Shown here piece after piece: positions 9,743 through 21,248 of a stretch of 64,000 bases of DNA. A model generated the notes under the pieces. It had not been told where the DNA came from. It was given only the letters and a program-made list of their open reading frames with translations, and made no database searches. The position numbers were made by a program, and so were the translations under genes. The stretch's first letter is position 1; each line of letters opens with the position of its first letter. The stretch covers positions 1,116,001-1,180,000 of the forward strand of contig NC_018217.1 of NCBI RefSeq assembly GCF_000219625.1, given 5' to 3'. This DNA is from Zymoseptoria tritici IPO323. Lineage: Eukaryota > Ascomycota > Dothideomycetes > Mycosphaerellales > Mycosphaerellaceae.

Positions 9743-12045
9743 ATGTTCTCTGAATGTAAGTCTGGTCAAATCCGCCGTGCACACATTTCTCCAAATGTCA
9801 GGAGGCAGCTATCAGCCGTCATTGCTCGTGTGACTAACTCGTCGTGCTCTCAGATGCCTCACGCTTTCTCCAGCAGTCCAACGCACGCCTCTCCTTCACA
9901 CAACAAGACGATCCTCGGACTCGATCACGAAATCCACTAGACCGACGACGGATGGCCAGCAACTCACGATATGTCCAACGTCCCAGCATGTCTTCGCATC
10001 CATATCAGAATCCGGCGTCATCACAATCACGCTTCCCATTTGCGGCGAGACTTTCGCGGCAGGATCCACAAGCTCCATTATTTCACAGCGCGACGGACGA
10101 CTTCCACGACGAGGACGAGAGCGATGAGCATGAAAGAGAGGTGGCGGACTTCTACGCGCTGCAGCGGAGCAGACAGCATTTCGGACCGAGTAATCTATCG
10201 GAAAGCTCTGAGTTGGAAGAGGATGGCGTAGAAAAGTTGGAGGAGACACAGTTGGGCCAGAACCACGACAGAGATCGAGGAAGACTCGGTGCTCCTTACC
10301 AGGCTTCGTCACGAGCAGGGAGCAGGCCCGAGTCCGAAGGCAGCGGACCAAGCGCGAAAGGGAAAGGACGGCTGGTGGATGTCAATCTAAACAGCACAAT
10401 TGACGAAGAACCGCCCGAGTCGCTCGCAAATCTCTCGCCTTCTATCGATCCGGAACCATTCCAGCCTTTTCGGTCTACTGGCAAGACGACTCGCTCAAGC
10501 GCATTCATTCCCACAGAGACGGAAGAGGCAACACAGATGCTGCATCCACGACCATCTTCTCCCGACCGCGAAAGCGTGCCACCGACTGTCATTTTACCTT
10601 CTATCGAGCCGCCCAAGCACGATGCATTCTGGGGAACGTTCTTCACAATCTCGTTTTGTACGATGATCGCGGCGTTCGTTCTGGTCTGGCTGCAGACTTC
10701 TCAGCCATCTGGTAAGAAGCCACTGGGAGACACGATCTACAGCGTGCTCAAGGGAAGCACAAATATGCTCATGTGGGACACTTTGATCGCAGTGGTGGTG
10801 GCACTCACTTGGCTGGCTCTGCTACGGAACCACGTGCGTGTTCTAATGTTCGGCATGATTGTGGCTGTACCTGTCGTTCTCTTTGCGTTCTCGCTGTACC
10901 CATTGGTCAACAGCTTCAAAGGCTCATGGCACGGCGCCTCCATCCAGGACCGGGCGATGCGATGGCTTTCAGCGGCGCCAGCTATTATGGCTGTATTCTG
11001 GACTTGGAGCGTCTTGAAGAACCGACACGACCTCCATCAGTCGATCAATATCCTCGAATTCTCGGTCAAGATCCTGGCGGCAAGTCCATTCCTGGTCATG
11101 TATGGATTCGCAACGCTGGGTGCGGTGGTGGTATTCGCATGGACGTGGATCCTCATGTTCGAACGGGTCTTCCTCTCTGGCGCATTTGTCAGCGGGAAAG
11201 CAGGCTTCATCCTCAGCGCGAACAGCTGGTGGCTGGGAGCCTTCTTCGTCCTTCAGTTCCTCTGGACACTCGGCGTCATTGCAGGAATTCAACGCGCTAC
11301 AACCGCAGCGACCGTCAGCCAATGGTACTTCCATCGCCTCGTGGTTCCTCAGCCGTCCAGCCGCGACGTCGTGAAGGCTAGCTTCCTCCACGCTACAGGA
11401 GCGCTGTTCGGCACAGTCTGCCTCAGCACCTTCATCTCTCTCCTCATTCGCCTCCCACTGATCGTCGTTCCAGGTCGTCTGTCCGGCGTCCTCAACATGT
11501 GCATCTACTGGCTCATCCCGACGAATCTTGCCAGCCTCACGAATCCTCTCACTCTTTCCTACGCCGCGATCCATTCACAACCACTTGGCATCTCCGGTCG
11601 TGGCTTGGGACAGCTACACTTTATCAGCCGCACCAACCCGAGCAACACACTTGGTCCTCGCAATTTCAACCCCAGCGACCAGACCACCAGTTCTCTCCTC
11701 CCATATCGCCTCGCGAAACTTTTGCTGCAAGCAACTCGCTGGGTCATGTCGTTCTCGCTCGGTTTTCTCGGCTGGGTGCGTGCCGCACACATGATTCAGA
11801 TCGACGGCGGCATCCGCGGCAGTCTTTATGCGTACGTCGTGGGTCTGTATGCCGGCACGATAGGTTTCGCGATTCTGGGCGTGGTGGAGAATGTGGTGGG
11901 CTGCGTGCTGGATGCGACGGTCATTTGCTGGGCGAGTGAGTCTGCCGGTGGAAGGGGAGAGGCGAGGTTCTGTCGCGAGGCGGGCGAGCTATTTGGGACT
12001 GAGGAGAGGTTCAGTCTTGGAGATCGTGGCGCGGGGATGGTATGA
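9743..12045 (+). CDS. PNS1/choline transporter-like (CTL) membrane protein
   Basis: Two exons: a 13-nt first exon 9743-9755, a 98-nt intron, then 9854-12045; 734 residues. Splicing gives the N-terminus MFSEYASRFLQQSNARLSFT, which begins a hydrophilic, Ser/Glu-rich cytosolic region of about 260 residues. About ten membrane segments follow, starting near FFTISFCTMIAAFVLVWLQ. The CTL/PNS1 core is evident in IQRATTAATVSQWYFHR and in FISLLIRLPLIVV. Family members sit in plasma membrane or endomembranes; choline transport is shown for animal CTL1 but not for fungal PNS1, so substrate is not assigned. Confidence 0.88.
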
Positions 12046-13157
12046 AGGAGGAGGAGTGGTTCTTACAATGCATACCCGGTGGCTTTGCCGGAGGATTGGA
12101 TAGGAGAATACGGAATGAGCCAGGGTGGAAGTAGATGATTATGCATACATCATTATGGCTATATGAAGACAGCGAAGATAGAGTGAGCTTAGAAGCTCCC
12201 AAGAGGCAGCAAGCAGACTCGAGGGTTGGATGAGAAATGATAACGTCCTACTTTGCCTGAGCCAACAAAACAATACCTCAGGTAGTGCACCATCATCAGA
12301 GCAGAACAAAGTTTGAGAAGAGCCATGGCGGATCGTCGCCATGTGCGTCCAGGTTGTCTTAGCACCTAGTCGGCCGCTGCTGTGCTGTCCACGTTCACAA
12401 GGCAGGCAATTTGCTCGTCTCCTCCCCGCTCGCCTGCTCTTCTTGCTCGATTTCCTCTAGGATTGGACTCGGCGATCCTGTCATTATAAGGATATCCATG
12501 GCCTCACGATCGCCGCATCACCCTCCTCTAATAGCGGGTGCGAAGTAGCGAAAAGTAAGTTGTGCTGCTTCGTTGTTGCTTTGGACACGCGTTTGGACGA
12601 CTCGGGGCTGATGTGAGTCGCAGCAGTACGATGCCACAGCGCTCGGTGGGAGGGATCGAAGATCTCGGGGCACCGTTTTGGAGTCGAACTTGGAGGTCTT
12701 GTACTCCCTCGACAAGCTTTGGTTGAGAGAAGAGCTCCTGTGGTCTTTGTCTATGAATTTGATCTTCCTGCACTGGCCTGCTAGGTGTATGTCATATTTG
12801 AATGTCACACAGTCGACACGCGAAACGCGCTTTTTCGTGGACGTGGGCTCGAATGGAAGAGGGTACCTGTCAGTAGGAGAAGTCCTGCGAGGTGACTGTA
12901 GAGTGCAATTAGGTAGGTCGTGGATAGTCAGGTCAGCCGGAGTGGCGATCGTTCGAGACCAGACTTCTCTCTTGCAGTCACTCACAGTCGAGGCCAATAT
13001 CGACTGGCCTGGCCAAAGGAGATCAGTTTGAACCTTGGAGATTGAGGCGGCCCGCTGAGGCAAGTTTGGAGCTGGCGACGATGAATTTGTGTCGCTAATA
13101 CTCCAATTCCACCTACAGTCTTTCCGTCTCTCTCGGGTATCAAATCTCACCTACTTC
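12046..13157. other. Convergent intergenic region without a supported gene
   Basis: 1,112 bp between two convergent genes. A 210-codon frame on the minus strand begins 8 nt past the Trs120 stop; its position and lack of a recognised domain make it more likely chance than gene. No repeat, tRNA or transposon end seen. Confidence 0.35.
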
Positions 13158-16100
13158 TCACTTCACCGCCAAAGACACCACTTGTGTACTTTGCCAGCCA
13201 TCGATCGTCTCCGACCTTGACAGTCTCGCCGGTCTCACGATCAGATCCATCTCCGTCGTGCCCGACAGCAACGGACACACAACAAACTCCACCGTCGTCC
13301 TGGCCTTGGGATCAAGTGGAGGTAGTATCCGCTGCAGGCTCCCAGCAACAGCGATGTTCTTATCATCGTCCAGTTGTGGATTTCGGGGCACCAACTGCAC
13401 AGACAAAGGCATCCCTTGGCTCGCGCGATTCGACAACTTTGCTTGGATGGAAACAAAGGAGCCGACTTTGATTCCAGCCTCCGCATCGGGCAGCGCGACC
13501 GACACATGAATCGGGTGACCACGTACAAGCTCTACCGATTCGGGTGAAAGCGTCAGACTTTGGACATCGACAACACCGCTGCGGCCATCGACGTGCCACT
13601 CTAGCTGAAGCCTGTCGAGAAATCGCCTGCAGGCTTGCTGAGCATCGTTCTCGTATTGAGAAGTCGCAAGATCGTGTTGCATGACCTGGTGAATGCGACG
13701 AACTTCGCCCGGCGCCAGCTCTCCTTCCTGGCTGACAATCTCTCCAGCAGACATGTCGACACCTTTGGCAGCGCATTTGAAAGAGATGGACTTCGGCCAC
13801 GCGTTGCGCAAATCAAGCAGAAGCTCCACAGCATCGGTCCAATGCCCTTGCGGCCGCACAACCTCAATCAGTGGGACTTGCAACGCCGCGTTCACGGTCA
13901 TGGCGACCGGCACAGAGACCAGTCGGGCATACTTCATGCTCTCCGAGTTGGCAGCGTAGTACAAGTTCGCGACGGTGACCTCCGTGCCGGCCTTGCCTCG
14001 GACCTGAAACTCGAATGCTCTACACTCGCCGGGTCTGACGATTATGCTTGACTCAGCTGAGAGTCGCGCTCCCACAAGCGTCAGCACATCTGCAGTGTCG
14101 ACCATATCGAAGAGGGAAGCGTCGACAGCGGAGATATTGCGCAACCTGAGCGTCAACGAACGAGTCTCGCCTTCGAGGAGCATCAGCCCTGTTTCGTTAT
14201 GGGAGCTGTCCTCGAGTTCAAGGGTTGGTATGGAGCTGATCACTGCAATTGATACGACCGCACCATTGACCCCAGCACTTTTGAGATCTTCCTCGTCCCC
14301 CGGACTGGCTTTGCGACTTCTAGCCTGCACTCCAACTCCTTTAATGGTAAGTTCTGGCTTGGCCGACCAAGCTGAAGCCACGATAGGGAAGACCTGAGGA
14401 GCGCAGCTTTGCATCCGGATTCGACAGCCGGTGATCTTTGTGGCTCCGACGTGCTGTGGCCAAAGCAATACAGCGACTTGCTGGAATCGCAGCGGACCAA
14501 GACTGACAGGTTCATGCTCCGACGGCAACTCGAGGCCATCAGTTACCAACTCTATCCCCTCGACATCCACAGGAATATCAAACGGATTCTGCAGTGTGAC
14601 TATACACCGCGATGGCTCTCCTTGCACGAGGACGAATATTTGCTCAATCGCCGTACCGGGTCTGCTGGCATTCGGATCGTACAGCAACGGATTACCAGGG
14701 TTGAGCTGAGCAATCGAACTTTCCATGCCATTGAGCTTAGCTCGATCGATGACAGCCCTCGGTCCAGTTGGTTGCATTACCTCAACGCCACGGACCAAGA
14801 ATGGGTCCCAATAATTTGCTTGAACGTCAAGCAGGCCGAGATTCCGAGACACAGCCACCGTACGGTTGATCACGGTCGCGAGGTGCATCTGCTCTTCTCT
14901 AGAGAGTGCATTTGCAACAGACTCCGGTGCAGCATCAATCGCGGCGTTGGGTCCAGCGAACCTCAACAGCGTTGTCGTGAAGAGCAAAGTCCCGCGCGGA
15001 TCGGGAGAAGCCTCGCAGAATGCAACAAGGGCTCTGAGAAGATCGACACTCATACGCTTGCTGCCAAATTCTTTCGTGTCGTGGTATATCGGCGAGTCGG
15101 AGCGTACGCTTCGTGGGAAAGATGCTCCATAGATGTGGCACAAGTCGACCATGAGCTCTGAGATGCCGGCGCTTTCCTGGGCAATGGCAAGGAGCGTATC
15201 AACGCCAGCGTCCGTGGATAGACTCGCCGCTGGATGTATGCCCATCTCAGCAGCTCCCAGCTTTCGTGCTTGCATCAGTGCTCCGGTAAGTTGCGCGACC
15301 AGCTCTTTCATGACCATGGCCTTCTTCCGGTCTAGTCCGAGAACACTGTATGTCGAGGCCAGGCCAGCAAGAAGTCTAACGTGATCGCCTGTGGGCAGCC
15401 CTTCTGTGCTGACCGGGAGAGCCTGGGCGAGATGCTCTGCGATCGAGATTTTGGAGAATGGTCTCGCATTGTCGACGACATTTGTTTTCGCCGTCTGCGA
15501 CACATTGACGTCGACTTTATTAGTACGATCAGCTGTCACAAAGGACTGTAGCTGATCGAAGGGCAACTCGCCGTTGCTGTGGTTCAGAGCAGCCAAGAGC
15601 TTCGAGAATCGAATACTGGCTTCCGCAGGAATCAGGAAAGGAAGCTCCAAGGCACCTTCGCTGAACCGATATAAGCCCAGGATTTGCTTCACCATCTCGG
15701 GGATCGCAAACGAAAGCCGACTTCTTCCAGAGCCAGCGGTACCATTTTCCGCCGACTCTCGAGTTGTACCGGTCGCCATCGTGCGGGAGAACCGGCCTGT
15801 ACTTGTCCTCTTACCAGCTGGGTCACAGAATGAAGGTATGACAAACTCCACGCTCGACCACGCGAGCAGCATCATGCACACCAGCATGTTCTCTAGGCCT
15901 TTGCCGTGCCAGAGACTATCAGACACTTTCTGAGATATGAGAGTATGTTCACTGAAGAGGCGAAGGGCCTCGTTCCAGTGCCCAGACATCATGTATATCG
16001 AACCTACGACGATGCCGACGCGAGATCTCCCTCTAACGCGAGTCTTCTCTTGCGATGTGCCCGAGCCAAAGCCTTGAACTGCGACTCGATCTGGACTTGA

Positions 16101-16940
16101 AACTCGCACGCTGCCTCTGCTTTGATTGCTGCGGTCGCTACCTCTGCTGTGAGCGCGCGATCTTGCTGCAGAGGTGGCATTGGCTTGGGGTATCTGATCG
16201 AAAGATGTAGCTGGTGCAGGAGGTTGTCGGCCCAGTGGCCCTGGACTAGAAGCACTGCTTTCTCCAGATATGCGTGGAGGCGTCCCGTGTCCGGAGCCTG
16301 GCCTCCTCTCGCTTTCTCTTAAAGAGCCAGTCCTTTGCAGGCCTTTTGCCGTCTGCCCTGGTGTTTGTATCGTTGGCGATGCTTGCACCGCTTTCGCATA
16401 GGTTGTGAACCCAACGAGAAATCGTGCCGACAAGTCGCAGACCGCATATCGGAGCGAGGTGTCTTTCGGTGTGTCCGCATTGAGGATCCGAATCGCGCCG
16501 GTCACGCTGTCCACATTCTCGTTGTCGCCTTGTTCCAACACTACGAGTTGTCGATGGACCACCCGCGGATGTCGCTCTCGCAAATATGCGGCCGCACCTT
16601 CCAGCTCTTTCTTACTGCCTTCTCCTGCATTGTTCAGACCGTCGACGATTCCCAGTACAATCAAGGGCTCCCGAAAGAACTCGAATGGCGAATAGTGTTG
16701 CTGTTGCTCTGTGGGCGCCGCGGCTGAGAAGCGGTACAGCAAGGATCCTCGCGGTGAAGCCTTTGGAGACAGGAAGAAGTCTTCGCTGTTACCTCGCTGC
16801 TCTACATCGGCCAAGGGAATGACACTGGCTTCACTTTGCAACCGACGCACAAGCGATGAGAAGCGTTCACGCTCTATCTGACCGACAGGCAATACCAGCA
16901 CGCGAATGCATGCTGGCGCCACGGGCGAGTAGTGATCCAT
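13158..16940 (-). CDS. TRS120: TRAPPII complex subunit Trs120 (TRAPPC9 family)
   Basis: Intronless, 1,260 residues from the ATG at 16940 (MDHYSPVAPACIRVLVLPVG, the usual start of this family). The frame stays open upstream to 17156, but those 72 codons look like 5' leader. The N-terminal third shows the helical Trs120 region with GSIYMMSGHWNEALRLFSEH (TPR-like); the rest is beta-rich, as in the Ig-like repeats of TRAPPC9. TRAPPII acts as exchange factor for Rab11/Ypt31 at the late Golgi; the Rab11 gene of this window (39,781-40,587) would be its substrate. A Ser/Arg/Gly-rich spacer lies around residues 195-310. Confidence 0.93.
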   Translation of the reverse strand: MDHYSPVAPACIRVLVLPVGQIERERFSSLVRRLQSEASVIPLADVEQRGNSEDFFLSPKASPRGSLLYRFSAAAPTEQQQHYSPFEFFREPLIVLGIVDGLNNAGEGSKKELEGAAAYLRERHPRVVHRQLVVLEQGDNENVDSVTGAIRILNADTPKDTSLRYAVCDLSARFLVGFTTYAKAVQASPTIQTPGQTAKGLQRTGSLRESERRPGSGHGTPPRISGESSASSPGPLGRQPPAPATSFDQIPQANATSAARSRAHSRGSDRSNQSRGSVRVSSPDRVAVQGFGSGTSQEKTRVRGRSRVGIVVGSIYMMSGHWNEALRLFSEHTLISQKVSDSLWHGKGLENMLVCMMLLAWSSVEFVIPSFCDPAGKRTSTGRFSRTMATGTTRESAENGTAGSGRSRLSFAIPEMVKQILGLYRFSEGALELPFLIPAEASIRFSKLLAALNHSNGELPFDQLQSFVTADRTNKVDVNVSQTAKTNVVDNARPFSKISIAEHLAQALPVSTEGLPTGDHVRLLAGLASTYSVLGLDRKKAMVMKELVAQLTGALMQARKLGAAEMGIHPAASLSTDAGVDTLLAIAQESAGISELMVDLCHIYGASFPRSVRSDSPIYHDTKEFGSKRMSVDLLRALVAFCEASPDPRGTLLFTTTLLRFAGPNAAIDAAPESVANALSREEQMHLATVINRTVAVSRNLGLLDVQANYWDPFLVRGVEVMQPTGPRAVIDRAKLNGMESSIAQLNPGNPLLYDPNASRPGTAIEQIFVLVQGEPSRCIVTLQNPFDIPVDVEGIELVTDGLELPSEHEPVSLGPLRFQQVAVLLWPQHVGATKITGCRIRMQSCAPQVFPIVASAWSAKPELTIKGVGVQARSRKASPGDEEDLKSAGVNGAVVSIAVISSIPTLELEDSSHNETGLMLLEGETRSLTLRLRNISAVDASLFDMVDTADVLTLVGARLSAESSIIVRPGECRAFEFQVRGKAGTEVTVANLYYAANSESMKYARLVSVPVAMTVNAALQVPLIEVVRPQGHWTDAVELLLDLRNAWPKSISFKCAAKGVDMSAGEIVSQEGELAPGEVRRIHQVMQHDLATSQYENDAQQACRRFLDRLQLEWHVDGRSGVVDVQSLTLSPESVELVRGHPIHVSVALPDAEAGIKVGSFVSIQAKLSNRASQGMPLSVQLVPRNPQLDDDKNIAVAGSLQRILPPLDPKARTTVEFVVCPLLSGTTEMDLIVRPARLSRSETIDGWQSTQVVSLAVK

Positions 16941-17828
16941 TGAGGCGGCATCCTTGTCAGAACATGTTGGTTCAATGCTGGTATCCGGTGTCCGAACTGC
17001 TGCTCCACCGTCCGTATCTTCGCTGCGGTCCTTCTCCTGCTGGACTTTCCCAAAATTGACAGTCAACCCGATGCCAGGCATTGAAGATCGCCCCAAATAA
17101 TGTTTGGGTAGGATCCGGCGAGGTCCGCTTTGGCGGCAGGGGCTCGGCAGCGCCAATCACGCCTCTTCTCACACCCGTCTGGCGTCGGGGGAAGGTTTTC
17201 TCTGAACCTCAGGTCGACAGCGAACGCATGCAGGGCATCGTTTGTCCCGCCAGTATGCGTCTTTCCATCCGTCGATTCTCGTGAGAACAAATTTTCGTAC
17301 GACTGAGGAATTTCGACCTTGGCGGCTGTCAAAGGATGGTAGTGCGAGCTCAACAGCACTCTGCTCCGAGTAGTCTCATCGACGATGCTAGGACCTTCAG
17401 TGAACGTTCATGGACGATCAAGATGGCCTGTCCACTCCAAGGCCGGCCTCGAGCCTCTCGGGAGGCACAGTGTCAAACCACAATAGGTATGTGAAGCTCT
17501 CTCACGCCGTCCTGTCCGTGGTAGAATGAGTAGGAAAAGAGCAACCAGCACGGCGACTGTTTGTAAGCACCAGAGTACTCTTGGACGGCACAGCGCCGGG
17601 ATGGTCAATGGTGAAGAGTAGGCTGGCAGTCGAGATTCTGCCTTGACTCTTCATCTTGGTTCAGACATCATTCGCAGCACGGCGAACTTGGCGCTACTTC
17701 CAAACAACGTGGGAGGTCCCGTGCTTGCCCGCCACGGATTGCAATTGCTCTACGAAATTCTACCACGGTCGATCAACATCGAGAGGTGCTTCATGTGGTC
17801 AAACTCGTTCTGACGGCCTCACAGCGCC
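16941..17828. other. Divergent region Trs120 / Tsc2 with probable Tsc2 5' exon(s)
   Basis: 888 bp. Besides both promoters it probably contains the first exon(s) of Tsc2. Segment 17,665-17,785 has acceptor TTCAG in front and donor GTGCTT behind, and in one frame reads as a helix (IIRSTANLALLPNN, then LARHGLQLLYEILPRS). Excising 17,786-17,824 (39 nt, CTGAC then CACAG) puts it in frame with the main ORF. An earlier ATG at 17,413 or 17,424 followed by donor GTATGT at 17,492 could supply exon 1: only the ATG at 17,424 keeps the phase of this reading. Confidence 0.4.
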
Positions 17829-20800
17829 ATGCTATCTCCAACTCCGATCACCTCGCATGCTCGCATCGCCCCCTCTGGCAGATTCGACCTCCACGACATA
17901 GAGCCACACGAGGCCTCGCTCTGCCAGCGCCTGACGAAGGAGGTGGAAGATTGCGACTCTGCCAGCAACACCGCCCTGCAAAGCACACCGACAGCTCCAT
18001 TGCACTCCTCTCTCGCTCGTGTGCTTCGATCCGCCGCTACAGCTGTCCAGTATCATGCCAAATGGTTCGCTCCCACTGCACTTGAGCGTCTCCTAGTGGC
18101 AGTTTTCGAGGCGGCTAGTCGCTCCTCATCAACCACCGATCTCTACGCAGCGCTGTATCTGGTCGATACAATCGGCACCTATTCACTCCTACCAAGTCTG
18201 CCTTCCACCTTGCGCTTCATCACCTTCTCCTACTACCAAGGAAGCCGCTCCAACCGACACAGGCGTCTGAGCCAGCAATCATGGACTTCGGCGCAGCAAA
18301 TCCTTGAAGCACACCTCGGTGGGCAGTTCCCCGAAACGATACTCGAGATCATCCGCGACAGTTCGGGGTTCTACACCCGATACGGCTTCGGCGCTATTGT
18401 TGGTGCCCTCATGCTGACGACCGAGCGATTTCTTCCCATCATCGATACCCAGAGTTTCACGATATGGCCAGACCAAGTACTCATGAGCCTTACGGCAGTA
18501 CCGATCGAAAAAGATGGGATTTTGCGCGAGCAAGTTGCGAATCTGCTTGGCAACATGTTGCAGCAAGAGAGCGTTGCAAGCAAAATTGATGGTCTGAGCC
18601 TTTGGCTTGAACTAATCCGCCGATGCGTGTCCCTCTCACTCGACAAAGACGTCGTAGACTCTGTCTTCCAAAGCTTGGGTCAGAAAATGTCCCTTTTCGA
18701 GCCGCTTCATCATCCTACCATTGCACAGCTGTTCGTCGAAGCTCATCGACCACTCCCCGCCGAGCTCTCCAGCCAGCTGATGATGCCATGGCGACGCTCG
18801 CTCATGCTCGAAGACCACGCCATATGGGATCAGGGATACCAGGATCTCCTTGGCAAATTGTGCAATTCGACACTGTACACCGTTGAGCTGGAAGCATTCA
18901 TCGACATCAGCGTGCTTGCCTACTTCCAAACCGAGAGCTCCGGGTTGCGACAACAATATATCGACACCCTCGCAAGTCTCCTTCGCAACCTAGATGCCGA
19001 ACCTGCAGTGGTTGATATCCTCGCAAAAGGCATTGTCAGCATCTTCACCCACAAGACACACAAAGAGAAATGGGAAGCGCAGAGGAATCGGACGTTCCCT
19101 ATCTTGTGTGAGCTTGCAAGCCGGAGTGTCGTTGCGACCCGTCTATTGCTTCGCATCCGTGTCGACGCCGCTGGCGTGGGCTATCTCGAGCTTGAAAATG
19201 CTGTCAATGCTGACGTTCAGGACACTGCTCGGCGGCAACCCCAATCCAATGTGTACGGACTCGATACCCTCTCCATGGGTGCATGGGTCAGCGCTGTCCA
19301 CGACATGATAGTCCGAGCACCCAAGAGATGGGATGTCTACCACACAATTCTGACGGATCTAGCACCTCAGCTTCGGAACCACGCACTGTGGCGCACCAAG
19401 ACTCAGCACATTAACAATCTGCGGGAGTCCATTTGCGAGCTCCTCAGTGCAGATTCGTTTGTCGAACCCCCACCAGAGACCGGACTGAAGAAGTCCTACA
19501 TCGTGGCACAATTTGTACAGATGCTAGTTGCCACGACGAGCTATCACCAACATCTTCCACGGAGAGACATCAAGTCAGCGGTCATCACGATTATCAATGT
19601 TGCAGGCTCTCGTGACCACACTGTCAGTATCCACTGCATTCACGCCCTCACCATTTGCTGCTACGAGCTGCCCGAACTCATGGCCGGGCTCATGGACTCG
19701 ATCATCAACAAGATGGCGAGAATGGTCACGCAGAGATACCTCGCCATCTATGTGCTCGAATTCTTCGCCGGACTTTCACGCTTTCCCGATCTCCAGAATA
19801 GGCTTCGGAGGGAGGATTTTAAACGCATTTTCGGCGTGTGCCACAGCTACCTTCAGTCCATGCGTAGTACCATGGCACTTGAACGTAAGCGCACTCCGAC
19901 CAGCGAACACAGCGCAGGCGGTAACAGCACGTCTGGAGACGACTTGGGTCAGTACGTATACGCTCTGGCACATCATGTCATCACATTCTGGTACATGGCA
20001 TTGAAGCGTCACGATCGTCACGGATTGAAAGAGTTCATTACCAGCTGTTTGAGCTATACAGATTCCGACGGAAAGGCGCAGATTGAGAACCAGGGTCTTG
20101 TGACCATCGACCTGATGGACCGAGTGGACGCAGAAGAGCTCATCACAGCACCGCTGACCGAGTATTTCGATGAAAATGACGGCCGCACCATCACCTGCCA
20201 TCGCGTCACTGGAATACTGCTCATAACCACGGAGACGTCTTTGCGAACGGGCAAGACCATTGTCACCATACGGCGGCCATCTGGAACAGCCCAACGTCTC
20301 ATAGCATCCCAACCAAGCTTGGATCCCAACGACACCTCCGACATGGAGGACCTCGAAGCCCGCATCACAACATCCGTCACAGTGGAAACCGACATGCAAG
20401 ACTTCATCAACGTCTTCCCCGACGACATCACAGGGCGTACTTACGGAAAGGTCGCCATTCCTCGCCCATCATCAGCATTGGGATCGCTGCAGATTATCAC
20501 GCTGCCCGAGAACGATGCTGCCGTCACCCGAGCCATCCAAGCCTTCGATCGCACGTCTGCGCTCGACTCGCACAAGGCTGGCGTCATATTCGTGGGCGAG
20601 ATGCAGACTACCGAAGACGAAATCCTCCTCAACATCTCTGGGACTCCTGACTACCGTGAATTCCTCGAAGACATTGGCACCCTCCGCAAGCTCCAAGGAG
20701 CATCCTTCAACACACAGGGGCTCGACCGTGCCGAGGACGCGGACGGCGAGTACACCATGGTGTGGAACAACGAGGTAACGGAGTTGGTCTACCACATCAC

Positions 20801-21248
20801 GACCTTCATGCCCAACGACGCCGACACCCGTCTCGCGGTAATCAACAAGAAGCGTCACATTGGCAACGACTTTGTGAACATAGTCTTCAACAACTCCGGC
20901 GCCGCCTTCGCCTTCGACACGTTCCCCTCGGCGTTCAACTACGTCTACATCACCATCTCTCCCGCCGAGCGCACCAGTTTCCTGCAAGCTCGGGAGGCCA
21001 CGGCCGCGAAGAAGGATCGTTTTTATAACGTTCACGTCCTGACGCGGCCGGGCTTCCCGAGCTTGTCCTCGGCGGGAGAGGTGAAGGTGGTGTCGGGTGA
21101 CTCCCTCGGGGGCTATGTCCGTAATCTGGCGCTGAACGCGTGCATGTTCAGCGCCATGTGGCATGGCGACGCCCCGGGGGAGTACCCCTCGTCGTGGAGG
21201 CAGCGGTTGGAGATGATTCGGCGGCTGTACAGCAAGTATAAGCTGTAG
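17829..21248 (+). CDS. TSC2: Tuberin (Tsc2), Rheb GTPase-activating protein; 5' end uncertain
   Basis: 1,139 codons in one exon from the first in-frame ATG; additional upstream exon(s) are likely. The N-terminal 900 residues are helical HEAT-type repeats (e.g. HALTICCYELPELMAGLMDS). The C-terminus is a Rap/Ran-GAP domain with the tuberin pattern INKKRHIGNDFVNIVFNNSG; the asparagine of HIGNDF (near residue 1013) corresponds to the catalytic asparagine thumb of this GAP class. Tsc2 with Tsc1 switches off Rheb and so TORC1 when nutrients are poor. Many tuberins are 1,500 residues or more, so this one is short even with the candidate exons. Divergent from Trs120. Confidence 0.88.
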   Translation: MLSPTPITSHARIAPSGRFDLHDIEPHEASLCQRLTKEVEDCDSASNTALQSTPTAPLHSSLARVLRSAATAVQYHAKWFAPTALERLLVAVFEAASRSSSTTDLYAALYLVDTIGTYSLLPSLPSTLRFITFSYYQGSRSNRHRRLSQQSWTSAQQILEAHLGGQFPETILEIIRDSSGFYTRYGFGAIVGALMLTTERFLPIIDTQSFTIWPDQVLMSLTAVPIEKDGILREQVANLLGNMLQQESVASKIDGLSLWLELIRRCVSLSLDKDVVDSVFQSLGQKMSLFEPLHHPTIAQLFVEAHRPLPAELSSQLMMPWRRSLMLEDHAIWDQGYQDLLGKLCNSTLYTVELEAFIDISVLAYFQTESSGLRQQYIDTLASLLRNLDAEPAVVDILAKGIVSIFTHKTHKEKWEAQRNRTFPILCELASRSVVATRLLLRIRVDAAGVGYLELENAVNADVQDTARRQPQSNVYGLDTLSMGAWVSAVHDMIVRAPKRWDVYHTILTDLAPQLRNHALWRTKTQHINNLRESICELLSADSFVEPPPETGLKKSYIVAQFVQMLVATTSYHQHLPRRDIKSAVITIINVAGSRDHTVSIHCIHALTICCYELPELMAGLMDSIINKMARMVTQRYLAIYVLEFFAGLSRFPDLQNRLRREDFKRIFGVCHSYLQSMRSTMALERKRTPTSEHSAGGNSTSGDDLGQYVYALAHHVITFWYMALKRHDRHGLKEFITSCLSYTDSDGKAQIENQGLVTIDLMDRVDAEELITAPLTEYFDENDGRTITCHRVTGILLITTETSLRTGKTIVTIRRPSGTAQRLIASQPSLDPNDTSDMEDLEARITTSVTVETDMQDFINVFPDDITGRTYGKVAIPRPSSALGSLQIITLPENDAAVTRAIQAFDRTSALDSHKAGVIFVGEMQTTEDEILLNISGTPDYREFLEDIGTLRKLQGASFNTQGLDRAEDADGEYTMVWNNEVTELVYHITTFMPNDADTRLAVINKKRHIGNDFVNIVFNNSGAAFAFDTFPSAFNYVYITISPAERTSFLQAREATAAKKDRFYNVHVLTRPGFPSLSSAGEVKVVSGDSLGGYVRNLALNACMFSAMWHGDAPGEYPSSWRQRLEMIRRLYSKYKL

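Noticed and set aside
12518..13150. 210-codon minus-strand ORF after the Trs120 stop
   Set aside because: Starts 8 nt downstream of that stop on the same strand, with no domain, intron or known family; likely a chance frame in the 3' UTR.
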